A stretch of DNA of 45,350 nt from JBIKWM01 sp044356305 (GTDB lineage Bacteria; Bacteroidota; Bacteroidia; UBA10329). The notes under the pieces are model-generated. The model was given only the letters and a program-made list of their open reading frames with translations, searched no databases and was not told the origin of the DNA. The DNA is taken from the NCBI GenBank assembly GCA_044356305.1, contig JBIKWM010000026.1:1-45350 (forward strand), in the 5' to 3' direction. A program made the position numbers and the translations under genes. Below, in pieces: positions 7,489-15,076 of the stretch (position 1 is its first letter; each line of letters opens with the position of its first letter).

Positions 7489-8829
7489 TTACGAGTGCCT
7501 CATCCACTTCCAGATCTCGGTGTAACTGACCTTTTTACCGTACATGAGAATGCCGGTGCGGTAGATGCGGCCTGCCACCCACGTGGTGCCAAGGAAACCG
7601 AGCACCAGCAGGGTCATGCTGAGCAGCACCTGCCATGCATCGACCCCGAAGGGTATGCGCACCATCATGACAATGGGCGATGTGAGCGGGACCATGCTCA
7701 GCCAGAAAGCCAACGGGCCCGATGGGTTGGTGATGATGAACTGCGCGGCCATGAACGCGAAGATGATGGGCAATGATATGGGCAGCACGAACTGCTGGGT
7801 GTCGGCCTCGCTATCAACTGCCGAACCTACCGCTGCGAACAGGGCACTGTAAAGCAGGTATCCGCCCATGAAATAGAAGATGAAAAGGCTGATGATGAGA
7901 GGGAAATTGATGTTGTCCAACATGGCGAAGGCCTCGTCCATGGCGGTCTGCTGGGCCTTCTGCACCTCCGGGTCAGTGGGCACCAACTGGTTGCCCTGCG
8001 TCATGGCCTGCTCTATGCTCACCCCGGGCACGGGCTTGTCCATCAGCCTGCCCATGACCGTCTTGGCCCCGGTTATGAATACCGTTGACAGCGCCACCCA
8101 GAGCGCGAACTGGGTAAGGCCCACCAGGGCGATGCCCACTATCTTGCCCATCATCAGTTCAAAAGGGCGCACAGAGGTAACGATCACCTCTATCACGCGG
8201 TTGGTCTTTTCCTCTATCACCCCTCGCATGACCTGCACCCCGTAGAGGAAAATGAACAGGTAGATGAGAATGCCGCACAGCATGCCCACCATCATGCTCA
8301 CTTCGGTGTTGCTGGTGGTGGTGCTGCCCTGCTCATCGAGTTTGAGGGTGGCGATGCGCACATCGGTCTTGGCCGCATCAATGGTGGCCCGGCTGATGCC
8401 CGAGGCGGAGAGTTTCAGGTTCTCGATATCGCCCCCGATGGCATTCTCGATGTGGCGGATGGTGTTGATGCCCGGCTCGTCCTGAAAGTAAAGCTGGATG
8501 CCCTTGGCGGTGGTCATCACCTGGCTGTGGATGTACAGCACCTCGGTGAACGACCCCCGCATCATGGCGGCCTTGGCCGAGTCGAGGCTATAGGGCGGGT
8601 AATGGAAGCGGATGTTCTCATTGCCCGGCAGGTGGTTCTCAAACAGGTGGCTCTCGTCCACCACCGCTATGTCGTGTGTGTCCTCTCCGTTAAGGGCCAG
8701 CAGCACAGGCACCACCACCAGGGCGGCCATGAGCAGCGGGCCCAGGATGGTCATTATCACAAACGACTTCTTCTGCACCCTCGTGAGGTACTCGCGCTGT
8801 ATGATGAGTGATATCTTGCTCATGGTCAT
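7489..8829 (-). CDS. ABC-2 type transporter permease (NatB-like)
   Basis: This 446-aa membrane protein is the permease of an ABC-2 exporter. It has an N-terminal helix (SFVIMTILGPLLMAALVVVPVLLAL, ~24-48), a large extracytoplasmic domain (~50-180), then five or more helices between ~185 and 430. The segment MRGVIEEKTNRVIEVIVTSVRPFELMMGKIVGIALVGL is the conserved cytoplasmic coupling region of NatB/ABC-2 permeases. The start overlaps the stop of the ATPase gene (ATGA), so the two are coupled. NatAB-type systems export sodium or organic cations in Bacillus, but substrate cannot be read from sequence. The gene is the last of the minus-strand run from 11600 to 7489. Confidence 0.88.
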   Translation of the reverse strand: MTMSKISLIIQREYLTRVQKKSFVIMTILGPLLMAALVVVPVLLALNGEDTHDIAVVDESHLFENHLPGNENIRFHYPPYSLDSAKAAMMRGSFTEVLYIHSQVMTTAKGIQLYFQDEPGINTIRHIENAIGGDIENLKLSASGISRATIDAAKTDVRIATLKLDEQGSTTTSNTEVSMMVGMLCGILIYLFIFLYGVQVMRGVIEEKTNRVIEVIVTSVRPFELMMGKIVGIALVGLTQFALWVALSTVFITGAKTVMGRLMDKPVPGVSIEQAMTQGNQLVPTDPEVQKAQQTAMDEAFAMLDNINFPLIISLFIFYFMGGYLLYSALFAAVGSAVDSEADTQQFVLPISLPIIFAFMAAQFIITNPSGPLAFWLSMVPLTSPIVMMVRIPFGVDAWQVLLSMTLLVLGFLGTTWVAGRIYRTGILMYGKKVSYTEIWKWMRHS

Positions 8830-9788
8830 TCGGTATGGCCTGCCCCTACAAGGTCAACAGGCACTTCGGCCCCGCTCTCGGTCACGGCTCTGATGAATAT
8901 CTCGTTCATGCTGGGTATCACCTCTGCAAAACCGTGTACCTCCACGGCCGGCAGCACCGATGCGAGGATCTGGTTCGGGTTGTTTCCGTTCAATAGCCGC
9001 ACGGTGGCCTCATATCCGTTGGCACCCGTGCCATGCTGTAGCAGCTCGGCACCGGTCCACAGCGCGTTGGTGAATGCCACCATGTTGCCCTTGAACTGGA
9101 TGCGGTACACATCGGAACGGTAGCGCCTGCGCACCTCGTTCACGGCCCCATCAAGCACCACCTTGGAGCGGTTGATGAGCGCGATGTGGTCGCACAGCTC
9201 CTCTACCGAGCCCATGTTGTGGGTGCTGAACACGATGGTGGTGCCCTGCGCCTTCAGTTCCAGTATCTCGTTCTTGATCAGCTCGGCATTGATGGGGTCG
9301 AAACCGCTGAACGGCTCATCGAGGATCAGCAGCTCGGGGCGGTGCAGCACGGTGACGATGAACTGCACCTTTTGGGCCATGCCCTTCGAGAGTTCCTCCA
9401 CCTTCTTGTTCCACCAGGCCTGAATGCCGAACCGCTCGAACCAGAACCTGAGACGGTCGAGCGCATCGCGCCTCGAAAGGCCCTTGAGCTGTGCGAGGTA
9501 GAGGGCCTGCTCGCCCACCTTCATCTTCTTGTACAGGCCCCGCTCCTCGGGCAGGTAGCCTATGCGGTCGAGGTGCTGCGGGCCCAGCGGCTCGCCATCG
9601 AACCAAAGCTCACCGCTATCGGGCCCGGTTATCTGGTTTATGATGCGGATGAGCGAGGTCTTGCCCGCCCCGTTGGGCCCGAGCAGCCCGAACACCGTGC
9701 CCCGGGGCACCGCTATGCTCACACGGTCCAGCGCCACATGGCCCGCGTAGGTCTTGCACACATCTGTGGCCTTGAATATCTCTGTCAT
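8826..9788 (-). CDS. ABC transporter ATP-binding protein (NatA-like)
   Basis: This is the ATPase of the exporter, 320 aa from ATG at 9788; an upstream TTG at 9803 would add five residues and is less likely. Walker A is GLLGPNGAGKTSLIRI (~33-48), the signature is ELSKGMAQKVQ, and Walker B is LLILDEPFSGFD, followed by the H-loop region VFSTHNMGSVEELCDH. About 90 residues after the nucleotide-binding domain match the C-terminal extension (DUF4162-type) common in NatA-like ATPases. The stop overlaps the permease start. Sequence and partner both indicate an exporter. The signature begins LSKGM rather than LSGGQ, a usual variant in this group. Confidence 0.92.
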   Translation of the reverse strand: MTEIFKATDVCKTYAGHVALDRVSIAVPRGTVFGLLGPNGAGKTSLIRIINQITGPDSGELWFDGEPLGPQHLDRIGYLPEERGLYKKMKVGEQALYLAQLKGLSRRDALDRLRFWFERFGIQAWWNKKVEELSKGMAQKVQFIVTVLHRPELLILDEPFSGFDPINAELIKNEILELKAQGTTIVFSTHNMGSVEELCDHIALINRSKVVLDGAVNEVRRRYRSDVYRIQFKGNMVAFTNALWTGAELLQHGTGANGYEATVRLLNGNNPNQILASVLPAVEVHGFAEVIPSMNEIFIRAVTESGAEVPVDLVGAGHTE

Positions 9789-9849
9789 GCAGTTCAGTTT
9801 CAATCAGCAGTACGTAGGGCCCCGGAATTGATGGCCGAAAATTACCGTT

Positions 9850-10761
9850 TCAGGGCGACAGGTACCGGCTCCCTATCTGCTTGGCCAGGCCATCGGCCCC
9901 TTTCTCCGTGAAAAATGCCATGAGCATGCGGGCCAAGGCCTGCCGCACCGGGGGGTTCTGTGCGGCTTTCCCCATCAGTACATTCACCGAAAAAAGGATC
10001 TCGTCCTCGGTGTGGCCGCAGTAATCGGCCAGCCAGGTCATGACCTTCTGGGCCAGGAAGGGGTTGGTGAGCAGCCCGGCCTCGGCCCACGGCACGCGGT
10101 CGAGGTGATGGGCGTGGTTAAATGCCATGTCGCTGTCAAACTCCCTTACCCATTCGGCACGCTCAGAGCGCAGCACAATGTGGTCGAGCGGCACAAGTAT
10201 GCGGGCCGTGTAGGTGCCGGCAAAGAGCATGGGCACTATGGCCAGCGAGGTGTTGAAGGCCCGCATCCTGCGCCTGGCGAGGGTGTCGAGCGCGGTCACG
10301 ATGGAGTCGTGGCGCGGATGGAAAGGTGATACACCATCGATGGCCGCATCGAGGCTGTCCATCTGGCGGGCAAAGGCGGTGCTGAGGTTGAGCAGCACAT
10401 TGAGCGCATCCTGCTCGCGGCTGTCGGGGCACAGCGCCTGCCACGCCTCGCCCTCAAGCCTGGCATGCACCGTATGGGTGGCGCCCGCGTGCAGGATCAG
10501 GTGCTGCGGCTGCCCGTCCAGCTCAAGCAGGTACATGCCCAGGCCCCCCGCGCCACTGCGGCCAAGGGCCACCTCGCGGCCCACGCCCACGTTGGCACTG
10601 TCTATCGGCACCGCCTCATGAAAATCGAACCGGCTCAGATACACCGTCACCGCCCCTTTGTGGCCCGTGGCCGTTAAGCGCACCAGCGGATTCTGCGCCA
10701 TGGCCATGGCCCCGGCCCACGCCATCAGCCCACAGAAAAGAAGGAGGGCACAGTTCCTCAT
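9850..10761 (-). CDS. Secreted protein resembling the N-terminal part of a TlpA-family reductase, thioredoxin domain absent
   Basis: The 303-aa product starts at the ATG that overlaps the EamA stop (TCAT on the plus strand). A signal peptide (RNCALLLFCGLMAWAGAMAMAQ) indicates export. Residues ~25-110 are beta-rich, like the domain that opens many Bacteroidota thiol-disulfide reductases. The later helical region, FNHAHHLDRVPWAEAGLLTNPF then MTWLADYCGHTEDEILF and VRQALARMLMAFFTEKGADG, matches the DUF5106-like segment that normally precedes a thioredoxin domain. Here the protein ends shortly afterwards at SRYLSP, with only 61 bp before the next gene, and no CxxC motif is present. It therefore cannot be a standard reductase. 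The family assignment is from memory of the pattern and is moderately sure; function is unknown. Confidence 0.65.
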   Translation of the reverse strand: MRNCALLLFCGLMAWAGAMAMAQNPLVRLTATGHKGAVTVYLSRFDFHEAVPIDSANVGVGREVALGRSGAGGLGMYLLELDGQPQHLILHAGATHTVHARLEGEAWQALCPDSREQDALNVLLNLSTAFARQMDSLDAAIDGVSPFHPRHDSIVTALDTLARRRMRAFNTSLAIVPMLFAGTYTARILVPLDHIVLRSERAEWVREFDSDMAFNHAHHLDRVPWAEAGLLTNPFLAQKVMTWLADYCGHTEDEILFSVNVLMGKAAQNPPVRQALARMLMAFFTEKGADGLAKQIGSRYLSP

Positions 10762-11600
10762 CGGGCCAATATGAAAATGGAGAACACCGCCAGCCCTATG
10801 CCCACCCAGGCCCTGCCGGTGGGCCGCTCGGCAAACAGGGCCATGGCCAGCAGCGTGCTGAGCACCACGATACCCGTGTTGTTGATGGGGAAAATGACCG
10901 TGCCCGGCCCCGCGTGCAGCGCCTGCAGCAGAAAATGGATGCTGAAATAGTTGGGAATGCCCAGCACGATGCCCCCCAAGATGCTCTGGAGCGTAAGCGT
11001 TACCCCATGGCGCACCCGCTGCCACAGCACAGCGGCCATGCCGGCCGTGCCTGCCACCATGAATATGGCCGAGCTGAACAGCGGGGTGTCGGCCCCGCTG
11101 AGCAGGTGGGTGCGGCACCAGTTGAGTATGGTGTCGAGCGTGCCGCTGCCCACAAACAGCACCAGGGGCAGCAGGGCATACCTCCTATCCACCTGAGGCC
11201 CGCTGCGGCTAAAGGTGACCAGCACCACGGCCACCAGCCCGAGCGCGATGCCCACAAGGTGCAGCAGCCCCAAGGGCTCGCCCAGCATCAGGGCCCCGGC
11301 CGCCACAGGTATCACAAGGCTCATCTTGTTGGCCACCGCGCTCACGGCCACGCCCACCTTCTGCGAGCTGAGGGCAATAAGGTTGAATATCAAAATGAAC
11401 AGCACGCCCAGCGTCACGGCCACGGGCATCCATGGGGCCGCCACCGGTGGCACCGCACCGCCAAGGGTCATGCCCAGCACGGCTGCCGTGATGTAATTGA
11501 CCGTGATGGCCTGCAGCACATGCACCCGGTACCGCTCGAAGTACTTGAATATCACCATCAGCAACGATGACGATAGGACTGACAGGGCCAGGGCGAGCAT
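10758..11600 (-). CDS. EamA/DMT family transporter
   Basis: This 280-aa protein has ten predicted helices in two homologous halves, the drug/metabolite transporter layout. Recognisable pieces are LTLGGAV..-like loop regions, NKMSLVIPVAAGALMLGEPLGLLHLVGIALGLVAVVLVTF (end of the first EamA repeat, ~80-125) and INNTGIVVLSTLLAMALFAERPTGRAWVGIGLAVFSIFIL (end of the second, ~235-275). The chosen start is ATG at 11600, giving MLALALSVLSSSLLMVIFKYF as the first helix; a GTG at 11651 would add a proline- and cysteine-rich head unlike the family. Its stop overlaps the start of the secreted protein downstream. Substrate is unknown. Confidence 0.85.
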   Translation of the reverse strand: MLALALSVLSSSLLMVIFKYFERYRVHVLQAITVNYITAAVLGMTLGGAVPPVAAPWMPVAVTLGVLFILIFNLIALSSQKVGVAVSAVANKMSLVIPVAAGALMLGEPLGLLHLVGIALGLVAVVLVTFSRSGPQVDRRYALLPLVLFVGSGTLDTILNWCRTHLLSGADTPLFSSAIFMVAGTAGMAAVLWQRVRHGVTLTLQSILGGIVLGIPNYFSIHFLLQALHAGPGTVIFPINNTGIVVLSTLLAMALFAERPTGRAWVGIGLAVFSIFILAR

Positions 11601-11821
11601 GGGGCAAAGGAACGGACAACGGCCATAGGGCCGTAAGGGGGGGCAGGGCACTGATGCCTTGACCTTAATGGTCTGCGCACGGGGACCGAGGAACGGATGG
11701 GGGGAACTGGAAATAGCCTGTCAGCCCCTGCCCCTTAGAGAGAAGTATCACGCTACGAGTAATGGCGATGGCTCCAGTCGGAACATGTTTTATACAGAGC
11801 GGAGAGATGGATGCCCACATA

Positions 11822-11926
11822 GAGCGGGAGTACTCCCCCAGTGCTCGGGAGCCCTCCCCCAGCGCTCGGGAGCATTCCCCCAGCGCTCGGGAGTATTCCC
11901 GCAGTGCTCGGGAGTATTCCCGCAAA
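11822..11926. repeat. 21-bp tandem array 1, five units, built on a GGGAG..CTCCC dyad
   Basis: The core gctcgggag recurs at 11843, 11864, 11885 and 11906, exactly 21 bp apart, with a degenerate first copy at 11822. Between cores the sequence is taytccc(c/g)cag. Neighbouring units form small dyads: GGGAGTACTCCC near 11827-11838 is a perfect palindrome. Because 21 is a multiple of 3 and the unit lacks stops, the array is open in several frames on both strands (SPSARE-type heptapeptides on plus), but I do not think it is coding. It lies in an 880-bp stretch without an intact gene. Confidence 0.85.
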
Positions 11927-11975
11927 CAGAGACGAGACCCACCCGCAACACAACAATCACCAGTACCCACAGACC

Positions 11976-12086
11976 ATGGCAGACGGCCGATTTCCCAGAA
12001 AAGACGCTGATTTCAATATGTACAACGAGGAACCCTATCTTGTGGCCAATGCCGCGCGGCTGGAGGTGACACGGTCGAAACTCTGA
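11976..12086 (+). pseudogene. N-terminal remnant of a small Bacteroidota protein family (IPRKDADFN type)
   Basis: A 36-codon frame begins MADGRFPRKDADFNMY and continues PYLVANAARLEV before stopping. This resembles the opening of a family I recall from Bacteroidota, whose members start with a phrase like RIPRKDADFN and continue for 150-250 residues. Here the frame ends soon after, so it looks like a truncated remnant. The recognition is from memory and the match is short. It lies 50 bp after the 21-bp array and 20 bp before another broken gene. Confidence 0.4.
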
Positions 12087-12105
12087 ATGGCCCGTCTGGT
12101 CCAGA

Positions 12106-12344
12106 CTATGGTCTTAGCCAATGAGCGTGGCTATTCTTGACCGATTCATGTGCAACGAGCTGATCGGAATCAAAACTCTCGGTATAGGCTGCCATCAGTT
12201 CTGCCTTCTGATCGCTGATCAGGCTTTTCCATAGCTTACGTTCTCCTGTTTCTGAAGTTGTTTGAACAGGACGAGTTAGTCCCTGAGAGCCCCCTCATTC
12301 TCAATGGTATCGATAAATCTATGTAAGGCTTCGCGCGTACTCAT
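12106..12344 (-). pseudogene. Broken antitoxin-like gene (stop codon plus frameshift)
   Basis: On the minus strand an ATG at 12344 opens MSTREALHRFIDTIENEGAL, which stops at a TAA after 22 codons. In another frame the sequence continues as KLWKSLISDQKAELMAAYTE followed by SFDSDQLVAHESVKNSHAHW, ending LRP at 12106. The second part resembles the C-terminus of small Bacteroidota antitoxin-like proteins, which end in a pattern such as EQKAELL...ESED..NL..HEEVK..H.KWL. The 239-bp span is not a multiple of three. The simplest reading is one gene of about 79 codons disabled by a stop and a frameshift. No intact toxin gene follows it. Its promoter-like region is still visible upstream. Confidence 0.5.
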
Positions 12345-12367
12345 GGCTCGGATGCAATGATCAGAAT

Positions 12368-12391
12368 CCGAAAGTAGGCAAGAACTTTCGG
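12368..12391 (-). promoter_or_regulatory. Inverted repeat overlapping a -10 box, upstream of the broken antitoxin-like gene
   Basis: CCGAAAGT and ACTTTCGG form a perfect 8-bp inverted repeat with an 8-bp spacer. The minus-strand box TACTTTCG (12369-12376) lies inside the left arm, 24 nt before the start of the broken gene. A dyad covering the -10 box is the usual layout of an autoregulating antitoxin operator; that role is inferred. Confidence 0.4.
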
Positions 12392-12485
12392 AGCATGGTA
12401 CCTCACTGTTCCCCTGACGGATTTACACCCCTCGGCTCAAGATGAAGACGGGGGATGAACCTGAGTTCCGGTGGGTGATATAATA

Positions 12486-13517
12486 TCACACCCGACAGAG
12501 TACCTCAACAATGTCTCTCTCGGCACTGAACCGCTCTGACAGCAGGCCGTGCAGCAGCGGGGCGGGCAGGCCGTTCCGGATGGCTGTGGAGGAGGTGATG
12601 CGCACGGCCTCGTCCCACAGGCCAGCGGCTATGAACGCGCCTTGCAGGGTGGGGCCGCCCTCTATCAGCACCGACTGGCCGCCATGAGCGAACAGGACCT
12701 TTAAGATGTTCTGCGGGCTGATGGCATCGACCTGTGCATAGCGCACCGTGCCCTCGGTAGCCTGTCTGTGCAGGTTGATGATGAGGGTGGGCACACCATC
12801 GGAGAGCAGCTTGGCAGTGGGGGGCACACGGAGGCGGCCGTCTATGAGTACACGCAGGGGCTGGCGGCCCTGCACATGGCGTACGGTGAGTGCTGGGTCA
12901 TCGGCCAGGGCGGTGCCCGAACCGACCATGATGGCCATCTCGTGGCTCCGCCTGCGGTGCATGAGCACATCGGTGGCGGGGCCGGTTATCTTGAGCGGGG
13001 GTTGCCCCTGGGTGCGCAGGCTGTCAACAAACCCATCGGCCGTCTGGGCCCATTTAAGCACCACGTAGGGGCGCTGCTGCGTGTGGAAGGTGATGAACCT
13101 TCGGTTGAGGCGCAGGGCCTCATCGCGCAGCACATCCTCTATCACCTCCACGCCTGCATGGCGCAGCCGCTGTATGCCCTGACCGGCCACGAGCGGGTTC
13201 GGGTCGCGGCAGGCCACCACCACGCGCGGTATGGCATGCTGAACGATGAGGTCGGCACAGGGCGGGGTGCGGCCATGGTGCGAACAAGGCTCGAGGCTGA
13301 CGTAGAGCGTACTATCCTTCAGAACAGACCTGTCCTGCACCGCATTGATGGCATGCACCTCGGCATGTGGGCCGCCCAGCTGGCGGTGCCAGCCCTCGCC
13401 AACAATGCGCCCCTGGTGCACCACCACGGCCCCTACCATGGGGTTGGGGGCCACAGCGCCCTGAGCATGGGCGGCCAGTTGCAGGCAGCGCTGCATGTAG
13501 AGGGTTTGATCAGTCAA
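12486..13517 (-). CDS. ribD: Bifunctional riboflavin biosynthesis deaminase/reductase RibD
   Basis: RibD carries out the second and third steps of riboflavin synthesis: deamination of the pyrimidine ring of the GTP-derived intermediate and NADPH-dependent reduction of its ribose. The 343-aa protein has both domains. The deaminase (~1-145) has the zinc site GGPHAEVHAI and LEPCSHHGRTPPCADLI, and the opening PNPMVGAVVV typical of RibD. The reductase (~150-343) has VVLKWAQTADGFV, DVLMHRRRSHEMAIMVGSGT and the glycine-rich VLIEGGPTLQGAFIAAGL. The start is a TTG at 13517 giving MTDQTLYMQRCLQLA, which matches the family better than the internal ATG at 13496. It begins 9 nt after the toxin stop, so it may be transcribed with the toxin-antitoxin pair. 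Confidence 0.93.
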   Translation of the reverse strand: MTDQTLYMQRCLQLAAHAQGAVAPNPMVGAVVVHQGRIVGEGWHRQLGGPHAEVHAINAVQDRSVLKDSTLYVSLEPCSHHGRTPPCADLIVQHAIPRVVVACRDPNPLVAGQGIQRLRHAGVEVIEDVLRDEALRLNRRFITFHTQQRPYVVLKWAQTADGFVDSLRTQGQPPLKITGPATDVLMHRRRSHEMAIMVGSGTALADDPALTVRHVQGRQPLRVLIDGRLRVPPTAKLLSDGVPTLIINLHRQATEGTVRYAQVDAISPQNILKVLFAHGGQSVLIEGGPTLQGAFIAAGLWDEAVRITSSTAIRNGLPAPLLHGLLSERFSAERDIVEVLCRV

Positions 13518-13526
13518 TCTTCCGTT

Positions 13527-13781
13527 CTATCTATACACCTCACGCCTGTGACCTACCTCAACCACGAGCACCAGCAACTGCTTATCCTTGACCTGATAGA
13601 TGACCCGATAATCACCTACACGTATGCGCAGAGCATCGCGGCCTTTCAATTTCTTGGATGAAGGGGGTCTCGGGGTATCTGCAAGTTGAGATATCGCCTG
13701 TTTTATTCGCGAATATTCCGGGTCTGCGATACGGGCCAGCTGTCGCTCAGCCTTTTTCTCAATCAGTACCTCATACCTCAT
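13527..13781 (-). CDS. RelE/ParE family toxin
   Basis: This 84-aa protein has the RelE/ParE fold pattern. It opens with a strand (RYEVLIEKKAERQLARI), continues through two helices and ends in three strands: RIRVGDYRVIYQV, QLLVLVVEVGHRREVYR. The GDYRVIY and GHRREVY segments are the family's most conserved parts, and the basic residues there correspond to the mRNA-cleaving surface of RelE toxins. Its start overlaps the stop of the antitoxin gene (ATGA). It appears intact. RelE-type proteins are ribosome-dependent mRNA interferases and ParE proteins act on gyrase; the sequence resembles the RelE/YoeB side more, but this is not certain. Confidence 0.85.
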   Translation of the reverse strand: MRYEVLIEKKAERQLARIADPEYSRIKQAISQLADTPRPPSSKKLKGRDALRIRVGDYRVIYQVKDKQLLVLVVEVGHRREVYR

Positions 13782-13978
13782 GCCGAGGCCCTCTTACGTT
13801 CAATCCGGTCAAACACCTTTTCGGCCGAGTCGAAGCTCAAAGGCCCGGAGATGGCCTTATCAAATGCTCGAATGGCCGACAGTTCCTCATGCATCTCCAT
13901 CAGGCGTTCATATTCCCTGACACTGAGAATGACGGCTGTCTTTCTTCCTTTCGAATCGGTAACGAACTGGGCTGGCAT
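13778..13978 (-). CDS. Phd/YefM-type antitoxin
   Basis: This is the 66-aa antitoxin partner of the RelE-like gene, from ATG at 13978; a TTG at 13999 would add seven residues. It opens MPAQFVTDSKGRKTAVILSV, the beta-strand pattern that forms the Phd/YefM DNA-binding domain, followed by REYERLMEMHEEL. The C-terminal half (FDKAISGPLSFDSAEKVFDRIERKR) is the charged helix that normally wraps and blocks the toxin. The stop overlaps the toxin start. Such pairs repress their own promoter. The pair is wedged between the phosphatase gene and ribD on the same strand. Confidence 0.82.
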   Translation of the reverse strand: MPAQFVTDSKGRKTAVILSVREYERLMEMHEELSAIRAFDKAISGPLSFDSAEKVFDRIERKRASA

Positions 13979-14011
13979 GGGTGATTGAATTTTAACCAAA
14001 GGTATCTGATC

Positions 14012-15004
14012 TTATTGCTGCCCGATGGCCGAGAACGGGATGTCCCAGGTGTATTTGACCTTGTTGCGGATGTTGCGCACATCGAACGATAGGATGGCCT
14101 TATCCCAATCGATGCGCACCATGCCGAAGTTGCGGTAGCCGAACCGCGACCCATCGACCTGATAGGGATGCTTGAACCCGAAGATCTGATTGCCGTGGGT
14201 GAGGCCGCTGCTGGTGAGGTCGTAGATTGGGTAGGGCACCTGATCATACTTGCGCATGGAGAGCTGCCCGTAGTGCACATCGCCACTGATGAAGACCGCG
14301 CCCTTGGTGCCGGTGTCGCGTATCAGGTCGAGGATGCGCCTTTGCGAGGCGGGGAACTTGTCCCAGTTCTCGAACCCCGCGATGGTGCTCACAAACTGAA
14401 CACTCGAGGCGATGATGGTGAGGCGGGCATCGTTGCCGCGCAGCTCCTGCTCCAGCCATTTCCACTGGGCCTCGCCCATCATATCGGTGTCGGGCCCGGG
14501 CTTCTGGCGGTTGTAGCGCAGGTCGAGCAGGATGAAACGCACCTTCCTGTTGCCCGTGCCATAGGTGTAGCTGGCCCAGATGCCGTCCTGTTTCCACCTT
14601 GGGTCGGTATGGGGGATGTTGAAGAACTCGAGGAAGAGGCGCTTGCTCTCCTCTTTCATGGGGAACTCGGTGCCGCAGTCGTTGTAGCCATAGTCGTGGT
14701 CGTCCCAGGTGGCTATGACCGGGTTGTGGGCCTGCAGCTTACGGTAGTTCCTGTTGTTGCCAAGGTCCTTGTAATCCTCGGCCCGTTCCTCCACATCGAG
14801 GGTCTCAGAGTAGATGTTGTCGCCCAGCCATACCCACAGTTGCGGATCGTTCTTCAGCACGCTGTTCCAGATGCGCTGCTTGCCGAAGTGGAAGGCGCAG
14901 CTACCGAAGGCGAAACGGTCGATGACGGTGGTGTCTGTATTCTGGGCCATCGTCATCTGTCCTGACATCAGCCCGAGAAGAAAAAGAAGACCCTTGCGAA
15001 GCAT
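14012..15004 (-). CDS. PhoD-like phosphatase (secreted metallophosphoesterase)
   Basis: The 330-aa protein starts at ATG 15004 with a signal peptide (LRKGLLFLLGLMSGQMTMAQ); a GTG at 15022 is possible. The mature part follows the PhoD family: FAFGSCAFH near the start, VWLGDNIYSE (metal-binding Asp/Asn), NPVIATWDDHDYGYNDCG, FILLDLRYNR, IIASSVQFVS and GAVFISGDVHYGQLS, which supplies the last metal-ligating His residues. PhoD enzymes are calcium/iron-dependent phosphodiesterases/monoesterases acting outside the inner membrane. The cysteine conserved in FGSCAF is present. No sorting domain is visible at the C-terminus, so it probably stays periplasmic. It is divergent from the hydrolase gene at 15077. 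Confidence 0.85.
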   Translation of the reverse strand: MLRKGLLFLLGLMSGQMTMAQNTDTTVIDRFAFGSCAFHFGKQRIWNSVLKNDPQLWVWLGDNIYSETLDVEERAEDYKDLGNNRNYRKLQAHNPVIATWDDHDYGYNDCGTEFPMKEESKRLFLEFFNIPHTDPRWKQDGIWASYTYGTGNRKVRFILLDLRYNRQKPGPDTDMMGEAQWKWLEQELRGNDARLTIIASSVQFVSTIAGFENWDKFPASQRRILDLIRDTGTKGAVFISGDVHYGQLSMRKYDQVPYPIYDLTSSGLTHGNQIFGFKHPYQVDGSRFGYRNFGMVRIDWDKAILSFDVRNIRNKVKYTWDIPFSAIGQQ

Positions 15005-15076
15005 GGGAACAAAATTCCGCACAGATCCTTCACCACAGGCATTTATTCTGAAGTTAGCCGAACCAAAGCCCGCACC

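Noticed and set aside
9850..11118. A single 422-aa frame covering the secreted protein and a His/Gly-rich N-terminal part
   Set aside because: The N-terminal part is the out-of-frame shadow of the EamA transporter gene. The ATGA overlap and signal peptide at 10761 mark the true start.
11762..12010. Plus-strand frame of 82 aa with SPSARE repeats, and the opposite frame with LREYSRA repeats
   Set aside because: The same effect of a dyad repeat with a period divisible by three. Neither frame has a recognisable start region or domain.
14168..14965. Long plus-strand frame opposite the phosphatase, and similar long antisense frames opposite ribD, pdhA and the hydrolase
   Set aside because: These arise from GC-rich codon use on the coding strand. 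Their translations have no domain and the opposite strand encodes clear enzymes.
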